Shown here: positions 23,455 to 33,099 of the stretch, piece after piece
Layout: each line of letters opens with the position of its first letter
Numbering within the stretch: the first letter of the stretch is position 1
From: JAEUMW01 sp963734295
Lineage (GTDB): Bacteria; Pseudomonadota; Gammaproteobacteria; Burkholderiales; JAEUMW01
Length of the DNA: 64,000 nt
Assembly: GCA_963734295.1 (NCBI GenBank)
Contig: CAVTGS010000011.1
Span: forward strand, 1-64,000
Direction of reading: 5' to 3'
Translations under genes and position numbers: made by a program
The notes under the pieces: generated by a model
What the model was told of the DNA's origin: nothing
Seen by the model: the letters and a program-made list of their open reading frames with translations, nothing else
Database searches by the model: none

Positions 23455-24794
23455 GGACCTCCCTCCGTTGCGTCATGCCCTGCAAGCTCCGCGCAGAGCT
23501 CGGCGAGCAAGGGGCGTCCGCGCGGGGTCACGACGATGCGATCGGAGGTCACCTCCAGGAGCCCCTCGTCTGCACGGCCGCTCAGACGCGCGTACGCGTC
23601 CTCGAGACCCGCCGCCGCCAGCTCGGCCGGCAGCTCGAGATTGCACAGCAGATGGGTGACCGCGTCGCGCCGCCTGCGATCCTCGTCGCTCAGGCGGTGA
23701 CCGCGAAAGACCGGCAGCTCGCCGCCGTCCACCATCGTCTGCCATGCGTTCATCGTGGGCTCGTTCTGGACGAGCGCCGTGTCCACTTCGCCGACGCCGC
23801 CCATGCCGAAAGCCACCACGTGCGCGGGTGCACGCGCGGTGTAGCCCATCAGGTTGCGCCGCAGCCGCCGCTCGCCTTGGGCGAGCACAAGCTCATCTTC
23901 AGCGCGTGCGAAATGGTCGAGGCCAATCCACACGAAGCCGGCAGCGGTCAAGCTATCGACGGCGCGCTGGAAGAGCGCGGACCTCTGCGCCGCGGCCGGA
24001 ATCGAGTCGGCGTGGAGCGCGTGCTGATCGAGGCGCGCGCCGGGCCGCTGACCGTATGCGAAGCAGGTGATCCGGTCCGGGTCGAGCTCGACCACCTCGT
24101 CCAGGGTCAGCCGAAAGCTGCGCTCGCTCTGGCTCGGCAAGCCGTAGGTAAGATCGAGGCTCACGCTCTCGAACCCGACCCCGCGCGCCATCGCGCAGAC
24201 ATCGCGCAGGAGCTCGATCGACTGGATACGGCCGATCGATTTCTGTACCTCCGGCGCCACGTCCGGCACGCCGAAACGGACACTGCGAATGCCGAATGCG
24301 CGCAGGAGGTCGAACTGCGCCGCCGACGCGCGGCGCGGGTCGCACTGCATGGCGGTGTCGGCGTCCGCGGGCACCCCGAAACGGCGCTCGATCGCTTCCA
24401 TCAGGCGCAGGAGCTGCACTTCGGTGAGCGAGTTGGGCGTGCCGCCGCCGAAATGCAGCTGCAGCACCGGCCGGCCACTACCGAGTAGGTCGGCGACGAG
24501 ATCGAGCTCGCGCTCGAGCGAGTCGAGATAGCCGTCGACGTCGCTGCCACTGTGACACACCGTCACGCTGCTGCCGCAGTAAAGACAGCGCACGGAACAG
24601 AACGGTATCTGCACGAAGACCGACAGCGCCTCGTCGGGGCGCGCGCCGACACCGCTCAGGACGTGTGCATAGTCGTCGGCGCCGAATCTCCCGCTCCATG
24701 CCGGAGGCGGCGGATAGCCGAGGTAGCGGGTGCCGGCACGGTCGTGGCGCGGCCGCATGTCGCGAGACCATTCGATGGGCATGACAGACGACAT
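23442..24794 (-). CDS. hemN: Oxygen-independent coproporphyrinogen III oxidase (HemN-like radical SAM)
   Basis: A 450-aa radical SAM enzyme with the cluster motif CSVRCLYC at residues 66-73. The HemN signatures HFGGGTPNSLTEVQLLRLM and GFESVSLDLTYGLPSQSE follow, with a C-terminal HemN domain. It converts coproporphyrinogen III to protoporphyrinogen IX without oxygen, upstream of both heme and bacteriochlorophyll. It starts 12 bp after bchE. A HemW-type homologue is the alternative, but CxxxCxxC followed by an extra Cys-Gly and the bch context favour HemN. Confidence 0.88.
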   Translation of the reverse strand: MSSVMPIEWSRDMRPRHDRAGTRYLGYPPPPAWSGRFGADDYAHVLSGVGARPDEALSVFVQIPFCSVRCLYCGSSVTVCHSGSDVDGYLDSLERELDLVADLLGSGRPVLQLHFGGGTPNSLTEVQLLRLMEAIERRFGVPADADTAMQCDPRRASAAQFDLLRAFGIRSVRFGVPDVAPEVQKSIGRIQSIELLRDVCAMARGVGFESVSLDLTYGLPSQSERSFRLTLDEVVELDPDRITCFAYGQRPGARLDQHALHADSIPAAAQRSALFQRAVDSLTAAGFVWIGLDHFARAEDELVLAQGERRLRRNLMGYTARAPAHVVAFGMGGVGEVDTALVQNEPTMNAWQTMVDGGELPVFRGHRLSDEDRRRRDAVTHLLCNLELPAELAAAGLEDAYARLSGRADEGLLEVTSDRIVVTPRGRPLLAELCAELAGHDATEGGPWQS

Positions 24795-24806
24795 GGCTGG
24801 CTTTTC

Positions 24807-26456
24807 CTACTTCGACGGTGCGGCAGGGGTTTCCGGCTCGACGTACTCGAGGTCGCCGCCACCGCCGCACGCCTTCACAGCGGCAGTCGCCGCCTGCGCC
24901 TTCCTGCGCTTGTCGTGCTCGATCTTGCGCCCGTGGACGGTCGACCACGTCGCGTTGGTCGGCGCCGCCGCGGCCGGCGCTTCCAGGCGGCGCGAGCCAT
25001 CGAAGCCGAAGTCGACCTTCTTCTTCGACTGCGGTCCCCAGTAGCCGACGCGGCCGAGGTCGTAGAAGGTGCGCTCGAACCCGCTCTTCAGAAACGCCTT
25101 CAGGCAGCCCAGCATGTAGCTGCGCTTGGCGCGGTTGCGGATCCAGGGATATTCGAGAAAGGTCTTGCGCATGTAGAAGCGCCGGTAGTTGTGCATCACG
25201 CGGTCGAGCAGCTCGGCGCGGTCCATCGCGTCTGGTTTGATGATCGGCGTGACGAAGTTGTACTTCTCGAAGTCGTAGATCTCGACCTTGTCGCCGAGCT
25301 CCTGAAAGAGGTCGGAGAACGGCCACGGCGTGTACATCGCCCAGTTGGCCATGTCCGGCTTCCAGTCGAGCGCCATGCGATAGGTCTCCTCCAGCGTTTC
25401 CCGGGTCTCGTTCTCGAGCCCGACGATGAACTGCGCTTCGGCGACGATGCCGGCCTTTCTGAGCAGCGTGATCGCCTTCTTGTTCTGCGCGATCGTGGTT
25501 TCCTTGTTGAAGCGGTCGAGCTTGAGCTGCGCCGCGGCCTCGGTGCCGAGCGACACGTGGATCAGCCCGGCCTTGCGGAACATGGGCAGCAGCTCTTCGT
25601 CACGCAGGATGTCCGTCACCCGCGTGTTGATGCCCCACAGCACCGGCAGCTTGCGCTCGATGAGCGCTTCGCAGAAGGCGATGAACTTCTTGCGGTGGAT
25701 CGTGGGCTCCTCGTCGGCCAGGATGAAGAAGCCAACCTGATGCTCGCGCACCAGCGTCTCGATCTCGTCGACCACCTTGATCGGGTCGCGCACCCGGTAG
25801 TCGCGCCAGAATTTCCACTGGCTGCAAAAACTGCACGTGAACGGGCAGCCGCGCGCGAAGTTGGGGATCGCGACGCGCACACCCATCGGGATGTACGTGT
25901 ACTTGTCCCACTCCAGAATGCCCCAGTCGGGCGCGATGCGGTCGAGGTCGGCGATCGGTGGCTCCGCGGGCGTGGCGACGATCCTGCCGTCGGCGATGAA
26001 GGCGATGCCGCGGATGTCGGCACGGTCCGCGGGCCAGCGGCCCTCGTCCACCGCGCGCACCACGTTCAGCATGATCTGCTCGCCCTCGCCGCGCACCACG
26101 GCGTCGATCCACGGCGCCTCGGTCAGCACCTGCTGGTACATGAAGGTGCCGTGGATGCCGCCCAGCAGCGTCACGATGCCGGGGTTCACCTCCTTGGCGA
26201 TCTGGAGCAGGCGCTCCGCCTTGTAGATGGCCGGTGTGATGGCGGTCACCCCGACGATATCGGGGGCGATCTCTGCGATCTTCGCCCGCACCTCGTCCTC
26301 GTCCAGGTGGTTCGTCATGGCGTCGACGAACACGATGTCGGAATAGCCGCCGGACTTGAGATAGCCGGTGAGATAGGCGACCCACGCAGGCGGCCAGTTG
26401 CCGGCGATCTCGGCGCCGCCCGAATGATAGTTGGGATGCATCAGCAATACGCGCAT
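24807..26456 (-). CDS. bchE: Anaerobic Mg-protoporphyrin IX monomethyl ester cyclase
   Basis: A 549-aa enzyme forming the isocyclic E ring using water-derived oxygen. The N-terminal B12-binding-type domain spans residues about 1-160 (VDAMTNHLDEDEV, GVTAITPAIYKAERLLQ). The radical SAM cluster motif CPFTCSFC is at residues 204-211. It is the first gene of bchE-hemN-bchJ. An FNR-type box lies about 180 bp upstream. The aerobic isoenzyme gene acsF is at 50546, so both cyclase routes are present. Confidence 0.95.
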   Translation of the reverse strand: MRVLLMHPNYHSGGAEIAGNWPPAWVAYLTGYLKSGGYSDIVFVDAMTNHLDEDEVRAKIAEIAPDIVGVTAITPAIYKAERLLQIAKEVNPGIVTLLGGIHGTFMYQQVLTEAPWIDAVVRGEGEQIMLNVVRAVDEGRWPADRADIRGIAFIADGRIVATPAEPPIADLDRIAPDWGILEWDKYTYIPMGVRVAIPNFARGCPFTCSFCSQWKFWRDYRVRDPIKVVDEIETLVREHQVGFFILADEEPTIHRKKFIAFCEALIERKLPVLWGINTRVTDILRDEELLPMFRKAGLIHVSLGTEAAAQLKLDRFNKETTIAQNKKAITLLRKAGIVAEAQFIVGLENETRETLEETYRMALDWKPDMANWAMYTPWPFSDLFQELGDKVEIYDFEKYNFVTPIIKPDAMDRAELLDRVMHNYRRFYMRKTFLEYPWIRNRAKRSYMLGCLKAFLKSGFERTFYDLGRVGYWGPQSKKKVDFGFDGSRRLEAPAAAAPTNATWSTVHGRKIEHDKRRKAQAATAAVKACGGGGDLEYVEPETPAAPSK

Positions 26457-26628
26457 GGATACCTCTCATGCCGATTCACACTCATTTCGTGCCTACGGGC
26501 GGGCGGGTGACGGCGGTGATCTGCCGCAGCGCACGACGAAGGACGGCGCTGGGCGCGAGGGGATGCGCGCCCTTGCCGCGCTTCGCGCCAGCTCGCTTGC
26601 AGTTTGCATGACAGAACGCGGCCAAATG

Positions 26629-26642
26629 TTGACCCAGATCAA
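26629..26642. promoter_or_regulatory. FNR/FixK-type box between bchE and heme oxygenase
   Basis: TTGACCCAGATCAA matches the FNR/Anr palindrome TTGAT-N4-ATCAA at 9 of 10 fixed bases. It lies between divergent bchE (start 26456) and heme oxygenase (start 26744). Low-oxygen activation of bchE/hemN by an FNR-type regulator is known in other purple bacteria; assignment to bchE rather than the heme oxygenase gene is inference. Confidence 0.65.
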
Positions 26643-26743
26643 GGGCGCCGGGCATTCCGCCCACCCGCGCAGTCCGGTCCTTGGCGCGAAACCCGGCGAG
26701 CAGCGCGGTTGATCAATGGTGGACTCTGTGTTTCGATGTCGCG

Positions 26744-27439
26744 ATGCATCATGAGAATGGACCGACAGGGGCAGCGGATGCGCGCCACGGCGCGTTGCGG
26801 GGAGGTCTGGCGGACGCCCTGCGGGAGCGGACGCGATCGCTGCACCGGCAGGCCGAATCGAGCGGGATCGTGCGCGACATCCTCGCGGGACGGGCGAGCC
26901 GGCACGGCTACGCGCTGCTGCTGCGCAACCTGCTGCCTGCCTATCGCGAAATGGAGCGCAGCCTCGAGCGGCTGCGGCGCTCGCCGCGAATCGGCGCGGT
27001 CGCGCAGCCGGCGCTCTACCGTTCGCACGCGCTCGAGTCGGACCTCGCGGGCCTGTGCGGCAGGCAGTGGCGCCGCACCCTCCCCCTGCTGGATGCCGGA
27101 GACCGGTATGCTCGTGCGGTCGCCGTCGCCGGCCAGGGGCACGGCCTGCGCCTGATCGCGCACGCCTACGTGCGCTACCTCGGAGACCTGAACGGAGGTC
27201 GAGTCGTGCGGCAGCGACTGCACCGGACGCTGGGCCTCGAAGCCCACCACCTCGCGTTCTACGAATTCCCGGCGATCGCCGACCTGGACGGCTTCAGGAC
27301 GAGATACCGGGACGCTCTCGACCGGGCGGCGCGCGACCTGCCCGAAATCGACTCGATTCTCGACGAAGCGGTGGCAGCCTTCCGCCTCAACATGGCGCTC
27401 TCCGACGCCGTGCAGGCGGCTGCCGCAGTTACGGCCTAG
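26744..27439 (+). CDS. bphO: Biliverdin-producing heme oxygenase
   Basis: A 231-aa protein of the bacterial HO-1 family. It opens heme to biliverdin, the chromophore of bacteriophytochromes. Seen: SLHRQAESSG with the proximal His, a YALLLRNLLPAYREME helix, and the distal helix motif YVRYLGDLNGGRVVRQRL (the conserved GDLSGG-like site). The Met at 26744 is chosen over 26681 because the 21-residue extension lacks family resemblance. Its stop shares the CTAG tetranucleotide with the convergent bacteriophytochrome gene, a strong functional link. Confidence 0.88.
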   Translation: MHHENGPTGAADARHGALRGGLADALRERTRSLHRQAESSGIVRDILAGRASRHGYALLLRNLLPAYREMERSLERLRRSPRIGAVAQPALYRSHALESDLAGLCGRQWRRTLPLLDAGDRYARAVAVAGQGHGLRLIAHAYVRYLGDLNGGRVVRQRLHRTLGLEAHHLAFYEFPAIADLDGFRTRYRDALDRAARDLPEIDSILDEAVAAFRLNMALSDAVQAAAAVTA

Positions 27440-29605
27440 GCTTCGTCCCCGGACGAGTGCGCATGCCACATGATGTGCTCCAGCAGTTCGGCCGTGCGGG
27501 TCACCGAGGCCTGCACGCTCGCCAGCATCTCCGGCATGAATACGGGATCGACGCCGTCGGTGATCTCCAGCGCCGCCAGTTGCGCGTTGCCGACGACTGC
27601 CGAGAGCACGTTGCGGTACACCAGATCGGACCTGGAGTCCAACGTCGCCGTCATGGGTCGATGTCGCTCGATGATCTCCTCCTGGAAGCGGCGGCGCGCG
27701 GCCTCCGCCGACCTGCGCTCGGTCAGGTCGGCGAACAGCAGCACGAAGCCCAGCACCTCGCCGGGCGCCGAAACGACGGGATCGGCGCGCACGAGGAGCG
27801 ACCGCGTCTGCCCTGCGGCTTCTGCCAGCGCGACCTCGCCGCGCCAGGAGCGGCGTTGCGCGGTCAGCTCCCGCAGGCGGCGCCGTATCTCGCTCGCGTC
27901 GGCAAACAACGCGGGCAAGCCCTCGAGCGCCTCCGGCTCGGGATGACGCTCGCCCAGCAGTCGCTGCCAGGGCTCGTTGGTGAGGAGAATGCGGCCGTCG
28001 GCGTTGGCGATGATGACGGGTTGCTCGGAGATCTGCACCTGCCGGGTCACCTGGGCGAGCTGATGCTGGACGATCAGAACCCGAACCGCGCGGAACTGCA
28101 GGACGATGTCCGCCACGGACTCCCCGATCAGTCGCGCCGCCCGGAGATCGGCCGGTGACCAGGGGTCCGAGGTTCCCTCGACGACCTGATGCCACTGGGC
28201 GAACGAGCGGCGCGGCGACAGTTCCGAGGGATCGTCGCCGAGCACGACCGATTTGAAGGGATTGCCGCCCCAGGTAACGGTCCGGATGCGTTCCGGGCGG
28301 AACCACAGGAGATACTCGCCCGGGCTATTGGAGACCGGCGCGGCGACGAGTCCGCTGGCGACGGGGGTGAGCGCCGCGAACGCCGGTTGGTCGAGGCCGA
28401 GGCAGGCCGTGGCCACCACCGGGCTGCGCGGTTGGCGATCGAGCCAGCGGCCGATCTCCCTGAGCTGCAGCGTGCCCGGCACTTCGCCCGCGGTCAGGAC
28501 CTGCCCCTCGAACAGGAGCGCGGCGCCGGTCGCATCGAAGGTCTGCAGCAGCGCCTGCGAATTGTCGAAGAGCGCGGTACGCCAGTCGCCGTCGCGGGAA
28601 ATGGCTTCGATCATGCGCTGTTCGAGACGTCGCACCGAGAGATCCGCCTGCGCCTGCGCGAAGCTCTCCAGCGCCGCCATGCGGGTGGCGATGGTCTCCG
28701 CCAAGCAGCTCGCATACGGCGCGGATCTCGTAGTGCACGAACCGCGGCCGGTAGTGATGACACGCGATGAGCCCCCACAGCCGTCCGCCCACCATGAGCG
28801 ATGCGACCAGCGTCGCCGCGACACCCATGTTCTTGAGGTACTGGATGTGGATCGGCGACATGCTGCGCAGGCAGCACAGCGACATGTCGAGGTCGCGGCC
28901 GGTGATCGGCGAGAGCCGCGGCGCCAGGGCAACGGGCGTGTAGGCGACGTCCGCGAGCAAGCGCACCCGGTTGCGCTCGTAGAGCCGGCGCGCGATCTGC
29001 GGGATGTCGGAAGCCGGGTAGCGATTCCCGAGATAGGGTTCGAGACCCGGTTCGTGGACCTCTGCGAAGACCTCGCCGTGACCGTCGTCGTCGAAGCGGT
29101 AGACCATGACGCGGTCGTAGCCGGTCAGCTCCTTGTAGATGCGCGCCGATTCATCGCACAGCGCGCGGATCGTGGAGCATGCGACGATCCTTCCGAGCGT
29201 CGCGCCGACATGGCGGGACAGCTCGACCGGCGGCCCTGCCCGCTCGAATTCGACGACGAGCCCGCCTCCCTGTGCCCGATGCAGCAGACCATCGAACGGC
29301 ACCGGGGTGTCTCCCACGTGGCAACGTACTCCGACCGGGATCGCAGAGAGGCGATGGTCGAGTTGGGGCTGCACGCGCTCCGCCAGGTCGCCCTCGATGT
29401 CGTCCAGACGGCGGCCGAGCACACCCCGCACAAGACCCAGGAACGCCGGCGCGTTCTCGCTTGCCTGGACGACCAGGCGATCCGACTCACGCACCACGAG
29501 CAGGGCTCCGTGCGGCTGGATCGAACCGGCGAGATGGATCTCCTCCCGCTCGCAGTTCGAGAGATCGGCTTGCCCGAATGCGGGTACTGCGGCGGAAGAA
29601 GACAC
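27436..29605 (-). CDS. bphP: Bacteriophytochrome, RpBphP1-like, without histidine-kinase ATPase (one frameshift)
   Basis: A biliverdin-binding red/far-red photoreceptor of about 723 aa. PAS domain: the chromophore-attachment Cys is residue 18 (SNCEREEIHLAGSIQPHG). GAF: NRYPASDIPQIARRL and LRSMSPIHIQYLKNMGV. PHY: the tongue motif SPRRSFAQW. A further PAS domain follows (residues about 520-640, QVQISEQPVIIANADGR). The last segment has GNAQLAALEITDGVD but no ATPase domain, the arrangement I recall for RpBphP1, which sequesters PpsR2 on far-red light. The frame changes once near 28705, consistent with an extra G. The first PpsR gene lies 24 bp upstream in the same direction. Confidence 0.9.
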
Positions 29606-29628
29606 CGGGCGCGGGATGTCAGCCGAGG

Positions 29629-31002
29629 TCAGGCACTCTGGTCGGCAGGCGTCGCGGGGTCGCGGTCGAGGCCATAGCGGCTCAGCTTGGCATACAGGCT
29701 CTGACGGCTCAGCCCGAGCAGCTCGGCCGCCGCGGTCCGGTTGCCGACAGTGAGCTTGAGCGCCGCGTCGAGGTAGTGGCGCTCCACCACGCCCACCGCA
29801 TCCTTCACCAGATTCGGCAGCGTGGTTTTCCCGATCTTGGCGGCAAAGGCTCCGAGGCCGGCATCGAACCGGGCATCCACACTCCGCGCCGACAGCCTGC
29901 GCCCCACGTCCCGGAGCAGCACGCCGATGTAGCGCGGTTCGTTCCGGCTGCTGCTGCCGGCCGAGATTTCCACTTCGGTATCCGTTCCGAGATCGCCGCG
30001 CAGCGTCGTCGAGAAGAGCTTGACCGTGCCATGCCGGCGGATCGAGGCGAGCAGCACCGTCAGATCCGCCCCCGGCCGACCGAGCCAGCGGTCGAGGCGC
30101 TCCCCGACCAAGGCCGCTTCCGAACCCGCCTCGACCATGGCGACGAAGGCCTCGTTCGCGCGCCGTATGGTGCCGTCCTCATCGAGCACGACGAACCCGT
30201 CGGGACCGCGTGCGATCAGGTCCTCGATGGACAGCGCATCGACACCGGCGGGAAGGCTTTGCGGCGTGCCGGCGGGCGACAACTGCAGAAGAAAGACCGC
30301 CCCCGGCTCGGACTTCATGAGCGATACCCGCAAGAGCCACGACTGCCGGTCCTGACCCAGGTGGACGAGAAGCCCGGGCGCCGTGCCGTGCTCGCTGGCG
30401 CGCAGCAGCGTCGCCCGGAAGGGCTCGCGATCTTCCGGCGCGACCTCGAGCACGAAGGGCCGCCCCGCCACGCCGCCGGGCCGCTGCTGCGGCAGCCCCA
30501 GCGCGGCGATGGCGGCGGGATTCGCCTCCACGATGCAGAGATCCCCGGCCCGGACGAGGACCACCGCGTCGTTGGATGCGTTGAAGAGGAGCCGATAGCG
30601 GGTTTCGACCTCGCGCAGCTTCCAGTAGTCGCGCTCCATGGCCTGCTGCGCGGCGACGAGACGCGACTGCATCTCCGCCACCGCATGGAGGGACCGACCG
30701 ATGGCGATGACCCCCGCCCTGCCGCCCAGCCGGACCGTCGTGTACTCCATCGCGAGCTCGCGGCCGCTCGGAAACCGCTGGGTGAGCTGGCGGAAAACCG
30801 AAACGCGCTGCGAGATCGCGTCCTCCACCAGCCGCCGCCCCGGTTCGCCGTCCAGGTTCCTGACGGTCTCCAGCCAGGGGCGCCCGATCCAGCCCTGCGC
30901 GCCCTCTTCGGCGAGCGCGCCCGACAGGGTGACCTTCTTGATCACCCCGCAATGGTCCAGGAGAAGCGTTACGTCCGGCTGTGCGATGTCGGCATCGATC
31001 AT
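29629..31002 (-). CDS. ppsR1: PpsR/CrtJ-family repressor lacking the usual HTH cysteine
   Basis: A 457-aa repressor of photosynthesis genes: N-terminal region, PAS domains (one around YRLLFNASNDAVVLVRAGD, one around DGFVVLDEDGTIRRANEAFV), a Gln-rich helix between them (LVAAQQAMERDYWKLREVET), and a C-terminal FIS-type helix-turn-helix (NRTAAAELLGLSRQSLYAKL). At the position of the redox-active Cys in CrtJ/PpsR (LCIEAAL) this protein has HYLDAAL, so a disulfide switch there is impossible. It lies directly upstream of the bacteriophytochrome in one operon-like unit, so its partner is probably BphP. The gene symbol is provisional, to distinguish it from the copy at 35441. Confidence 0.88.
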   Translation of the reverse strand: MIDADIAQPDVTLLLDHCGVIKKVTLSGALAEEGAQGWIGRPWLETVRNLDGEPGRRLVEDAISQRVSVFRQLTQRFPSGRELAMEYTTVRLGGRAGVIAIGRSLHAVAEMQSRLVAAQQAMERDYWKLREVETRYRLLFNASNDAVVLVRAGDLCIVEANPAAIAALGLPQQRPGGVAGRPFVLEVAPEDREPFRATLLRASEHGTAPGLLVHLGQDRQSWLLRVSLMKSEPGAVFLLQLSPAGTPQSLPAGVDALSIEDLIARGPDGFVVLDEDGTIRRANEAFVAMVEAGSEAALVGERLDRWLGRPGADLTVLLASIRRHGTVKLFSTTLRGDLGTDTEVEISAGSSSRNEPRYIGVLLRDVGRRLSARSVDARFDAGLGAFAAKIGKTTLPNLVKDAVGVVERHYLDAALKLTVGNRTAAAELLGLSRQSLYAKLSRYGLDRDPATPADQSA

Positions 31003-31110
31003 GGCTGCACTCCCGCGGAGATGGTAAGGATGGGGGCGGTAAACCGCGCTCTTCTCGTTTGCCTCCGAGCCACTGTCAAATTCTATACCAACGCACGACC
31101 CGCTGCCGCG

Positions 31111-31422
31111 CTATCGGTGAATGTCCGGGGGCAGGGCGTGCTTGCGCCAGCGCCGCGCGAGGTCGGTGAGATGCGCGAGCAGCGCCGCCGCGAGGGCTGC
31201 GCCGATCCAGCTCCAGCTCGCCCCCGTGAGCGCGCCGCGCAGCGCGAGGAGCAGGAACCCGCCCGCCAGAAGATTGCCGATCAGGTCGAGCGGCGCAATC
31301 CCCCGCCCCGTTCTGCGATGGTAAGCGGCGAGCACGAGCCCCTCGACGACGGTGAGCGCAACGATCAGGTCGACGATGCGCCCGCTCGTGAAGAGATCGC
31401 TCACGTCACGAGAACGGCGCAT
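31111..31422 (-). CDS. Small hydrophobic protein downstream of tspO
   Basis: A 103-aa protein with three hydrophobic segments (LIVALTVVEGLVLAAY; IGNLLAGGFLLLALRGAL; WIGAALAAALLAHLTDLA) and a basic C terminus. It overlaps the tspO stop by 17 bp; a GTG at 31404 just after that stop is an alternative start. It is intact and sits inside the photosynthesis cluster, last in the bchG-to-tspO gene string. I do not recognise a family with known function. Confidence 0.65.
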   Translation of the reverse strand: MRRSRDVSDLFTSGRIVDLIVALTVVEGLVLAAYHRRTGRGIAPLDLIGNLLAGGFLLLALRGALTGASWSWIGAALAAALLAHLTDLARRWRKHALPPDIHR

Positions 31423-31897
31423 TGAGCCGCACCACCGCGAGATTCAGGGCGGCGGCGAACGTGACCCAGGCCAGATACACCAGCAGCAGAGCGGCCGCCG
31501 CCTTTGCGTAGCGCGACACCACGCCGACCAGCAGCAGCACCGACAGCCACAGGAACACGACCTCCAGAAGCGCCCAGTCCGGCCGCTGGAGGCGGAAGAA
31601 GAGCAGGCTCCACAGAATGTTCAGAAACCCGTTGAGCGCGAACAGCACGAGCAGCCACTCCCGGCTGGCACGATCCGGGGCGCGCTTCCAGGCCATGACC
31701 CCTGCGAGCGCAGCCAGAGCGAAGATAAGCGTCCACGCCGGCCCGAACAGCCAATCGGGCGGCTTCCACGCCGGCTGACGCAACCCCAGGTACCACGGAC
31801 CCAGATCGGTCATCAGCGCACCCAGCCCAGCCACGCCGAGGGCGGCTGCGGCCGCGACCAGCACCGGGGTCAGGCGCGTTGCCGCACGCCCCCTCAC
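31406..31897 (-). CDS. tspO: TspO/MBR-family tryptophan-rich membrane protein
   Basis: A 163-aa protein with five membrane segments. TspO motifs: WYLGLRQPAWKPPDWLFGPA, then ALNGFLNILWSLLFFRLQRP and a final segment ending in TFAAALNLAVVRLN. TspO in Rhodobacter binds porphyrins and negatively affects photosynthesis gene expression under oxygen. The GTG start at 31897 overlaps the bchP TGA (GTGA), implying translational coupling; no ATG is better placed. Confidence 0.92.
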   Translation of the reverse strand: MRGRAATRLTPVLVAAAAALGVAGLGALMTDLGPWYLGLRQPAWKPPDWLFGPAWTLIFALAALAGVMAWKRAPDRASREWLLVLFALNGFLNILWSLLFFRLQRPDWALLEVVFLWLSVLLLVGVVSRYAKAAAALLLVYLAWVTFAAALNLAVVRLNAPFS

Positions 31898-33094
31898 GGA
31901 GGCACTACGCCCACCAGGTGCGCGAGGTCCTTGAAGAAGATCCGCATGTGCGCCATCGGCTTGGCGCGCACGAGCTTCTTGTGCATGTAGGCCTGCCACG
32001 TGAGCTCCTGCACGTCGGGATCGCGGCAGATGCTCACGAAGCGCTCGCGGCGCTTGTCGCTCGCATACCAGAACCGCTGCATCATGCCGAGGATCCAGAA
32101 CACCCGTCCGTGCGCTTTCATGAATCGCTTCCGCGCGAGGCCCAGGGCACGGGCGTCTCCGGTTGCGAGGAAGCGATCGACCGCCTCGGCGGCGAGCCGC
32201 CCCCCGCTCATCGCGTAGTAGATGCCTTCGCCCGAGGCAGGCGCGACCACCCCTGCGGCATCGCCGGCCAGCACGACATCGCGGCCGTTGTCCCAGCGCG
32301 CGAGCGGGCGCAGCGGAATCGGCGCGCCTTCGCGGCGGATGGTCTCGGTCCCGTCGAGACCGGCGACGTCGCGCAGCTCGGTCACCGCGCCGCGCAGCGA
32401 GAAACCCTTGTGGGCGGTGCCGACGCCGACGCTGGTGGTCTCGCCATGGGGAAAGATCCAGGCATAGAAGTCGGGAGAAAGGCGCCCCTGGTAGTACACA
32501 TCGCAGCGCTTCCCGTCGAAGTCGCCGGCCGGGCTCTGCGGCGAGCGCACGATCTCGTGGTAGGCATACACGTAAGGCATCGTCTGCGCGCCGGGCACTT
32601 CCTGGCGCGCGACTGCGGAGGCCGCACCGTCCGCACCGATCACCGCAAGCGCCCGCACACAGGCAGGTTCGCCGCCAGCCTGCGCCGCACGCGGCACGTA
32701 ATGCACGAGCAAGGCGCCGTTCGCATCGCGTGTCAGGTGTTTGAAGACACCGGTGCGCCGCACCGCGCCCGCCGCGGCGGCACGCTCCCGCAGCCATTCG
32801 TCGAAGACCTCGCGATCGACCATGCCGACGAAGCCGCCGTCGATGGGCATATCGACGCGGCGCGACGACGGCGACACCATTCGCGCGGAGGTGACGCGGG
32901 CCACCAGCAGGGCGTCGGGAATCTCGAACTCGCTCTACGAGCTGCGGCGGAATCGCGCCGCCGCAGGGCTTGATGCGCCCGTCGCGGTCGAGCAAAAGCA
33001 CCGAGCGCCCCTGCCGGGCCAGGTCGGCTGCCGCGGTCGCGCCGGCCGGTCCACCGCCGATGACGACCGCATCGAACGTCTCTACGTAGCTCAT
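31894..33094 (-). CDS. bchP: Geranylgeranyl reductase BchP (one frameshift)
   Basis: FAD-dependent reductase converting the geranylgeranyl tail of bacteriochlorophyll to phytyl. N terminus MSYVETFDAVVIGGGPAGAT is a dinucleotide-binding fold, followed by LLLDRDGRIKPCGGAIPPQL. Later motifs: YAWIFPHGETTSVGVGTAH and LAGDAAGVVAPASGEGIYYA (FAD site). The frame changes near 32935, consistent with one extra base between IPPQLV and EFEIPDALL. It is followed with GTGA overlap by tspO and preceded by the PucC-like gene. Confidence 0.94.
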
Positions 33095-33099
33095 TTCCG

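Noticed and set aside
24552..26510. Long plus-strand open frame opposite bchE and hemN
   Set aside because: Antisense shadow of two well-identified genes; composition is typical of a wrong-frame translation.
26709..26716. TTGATCAA palindrome near the heme oxygenase start as a second FNR box
   Set aside because: It has the half-sites but no 4-bp spacer, so it does not fit FNR/FixK binding.
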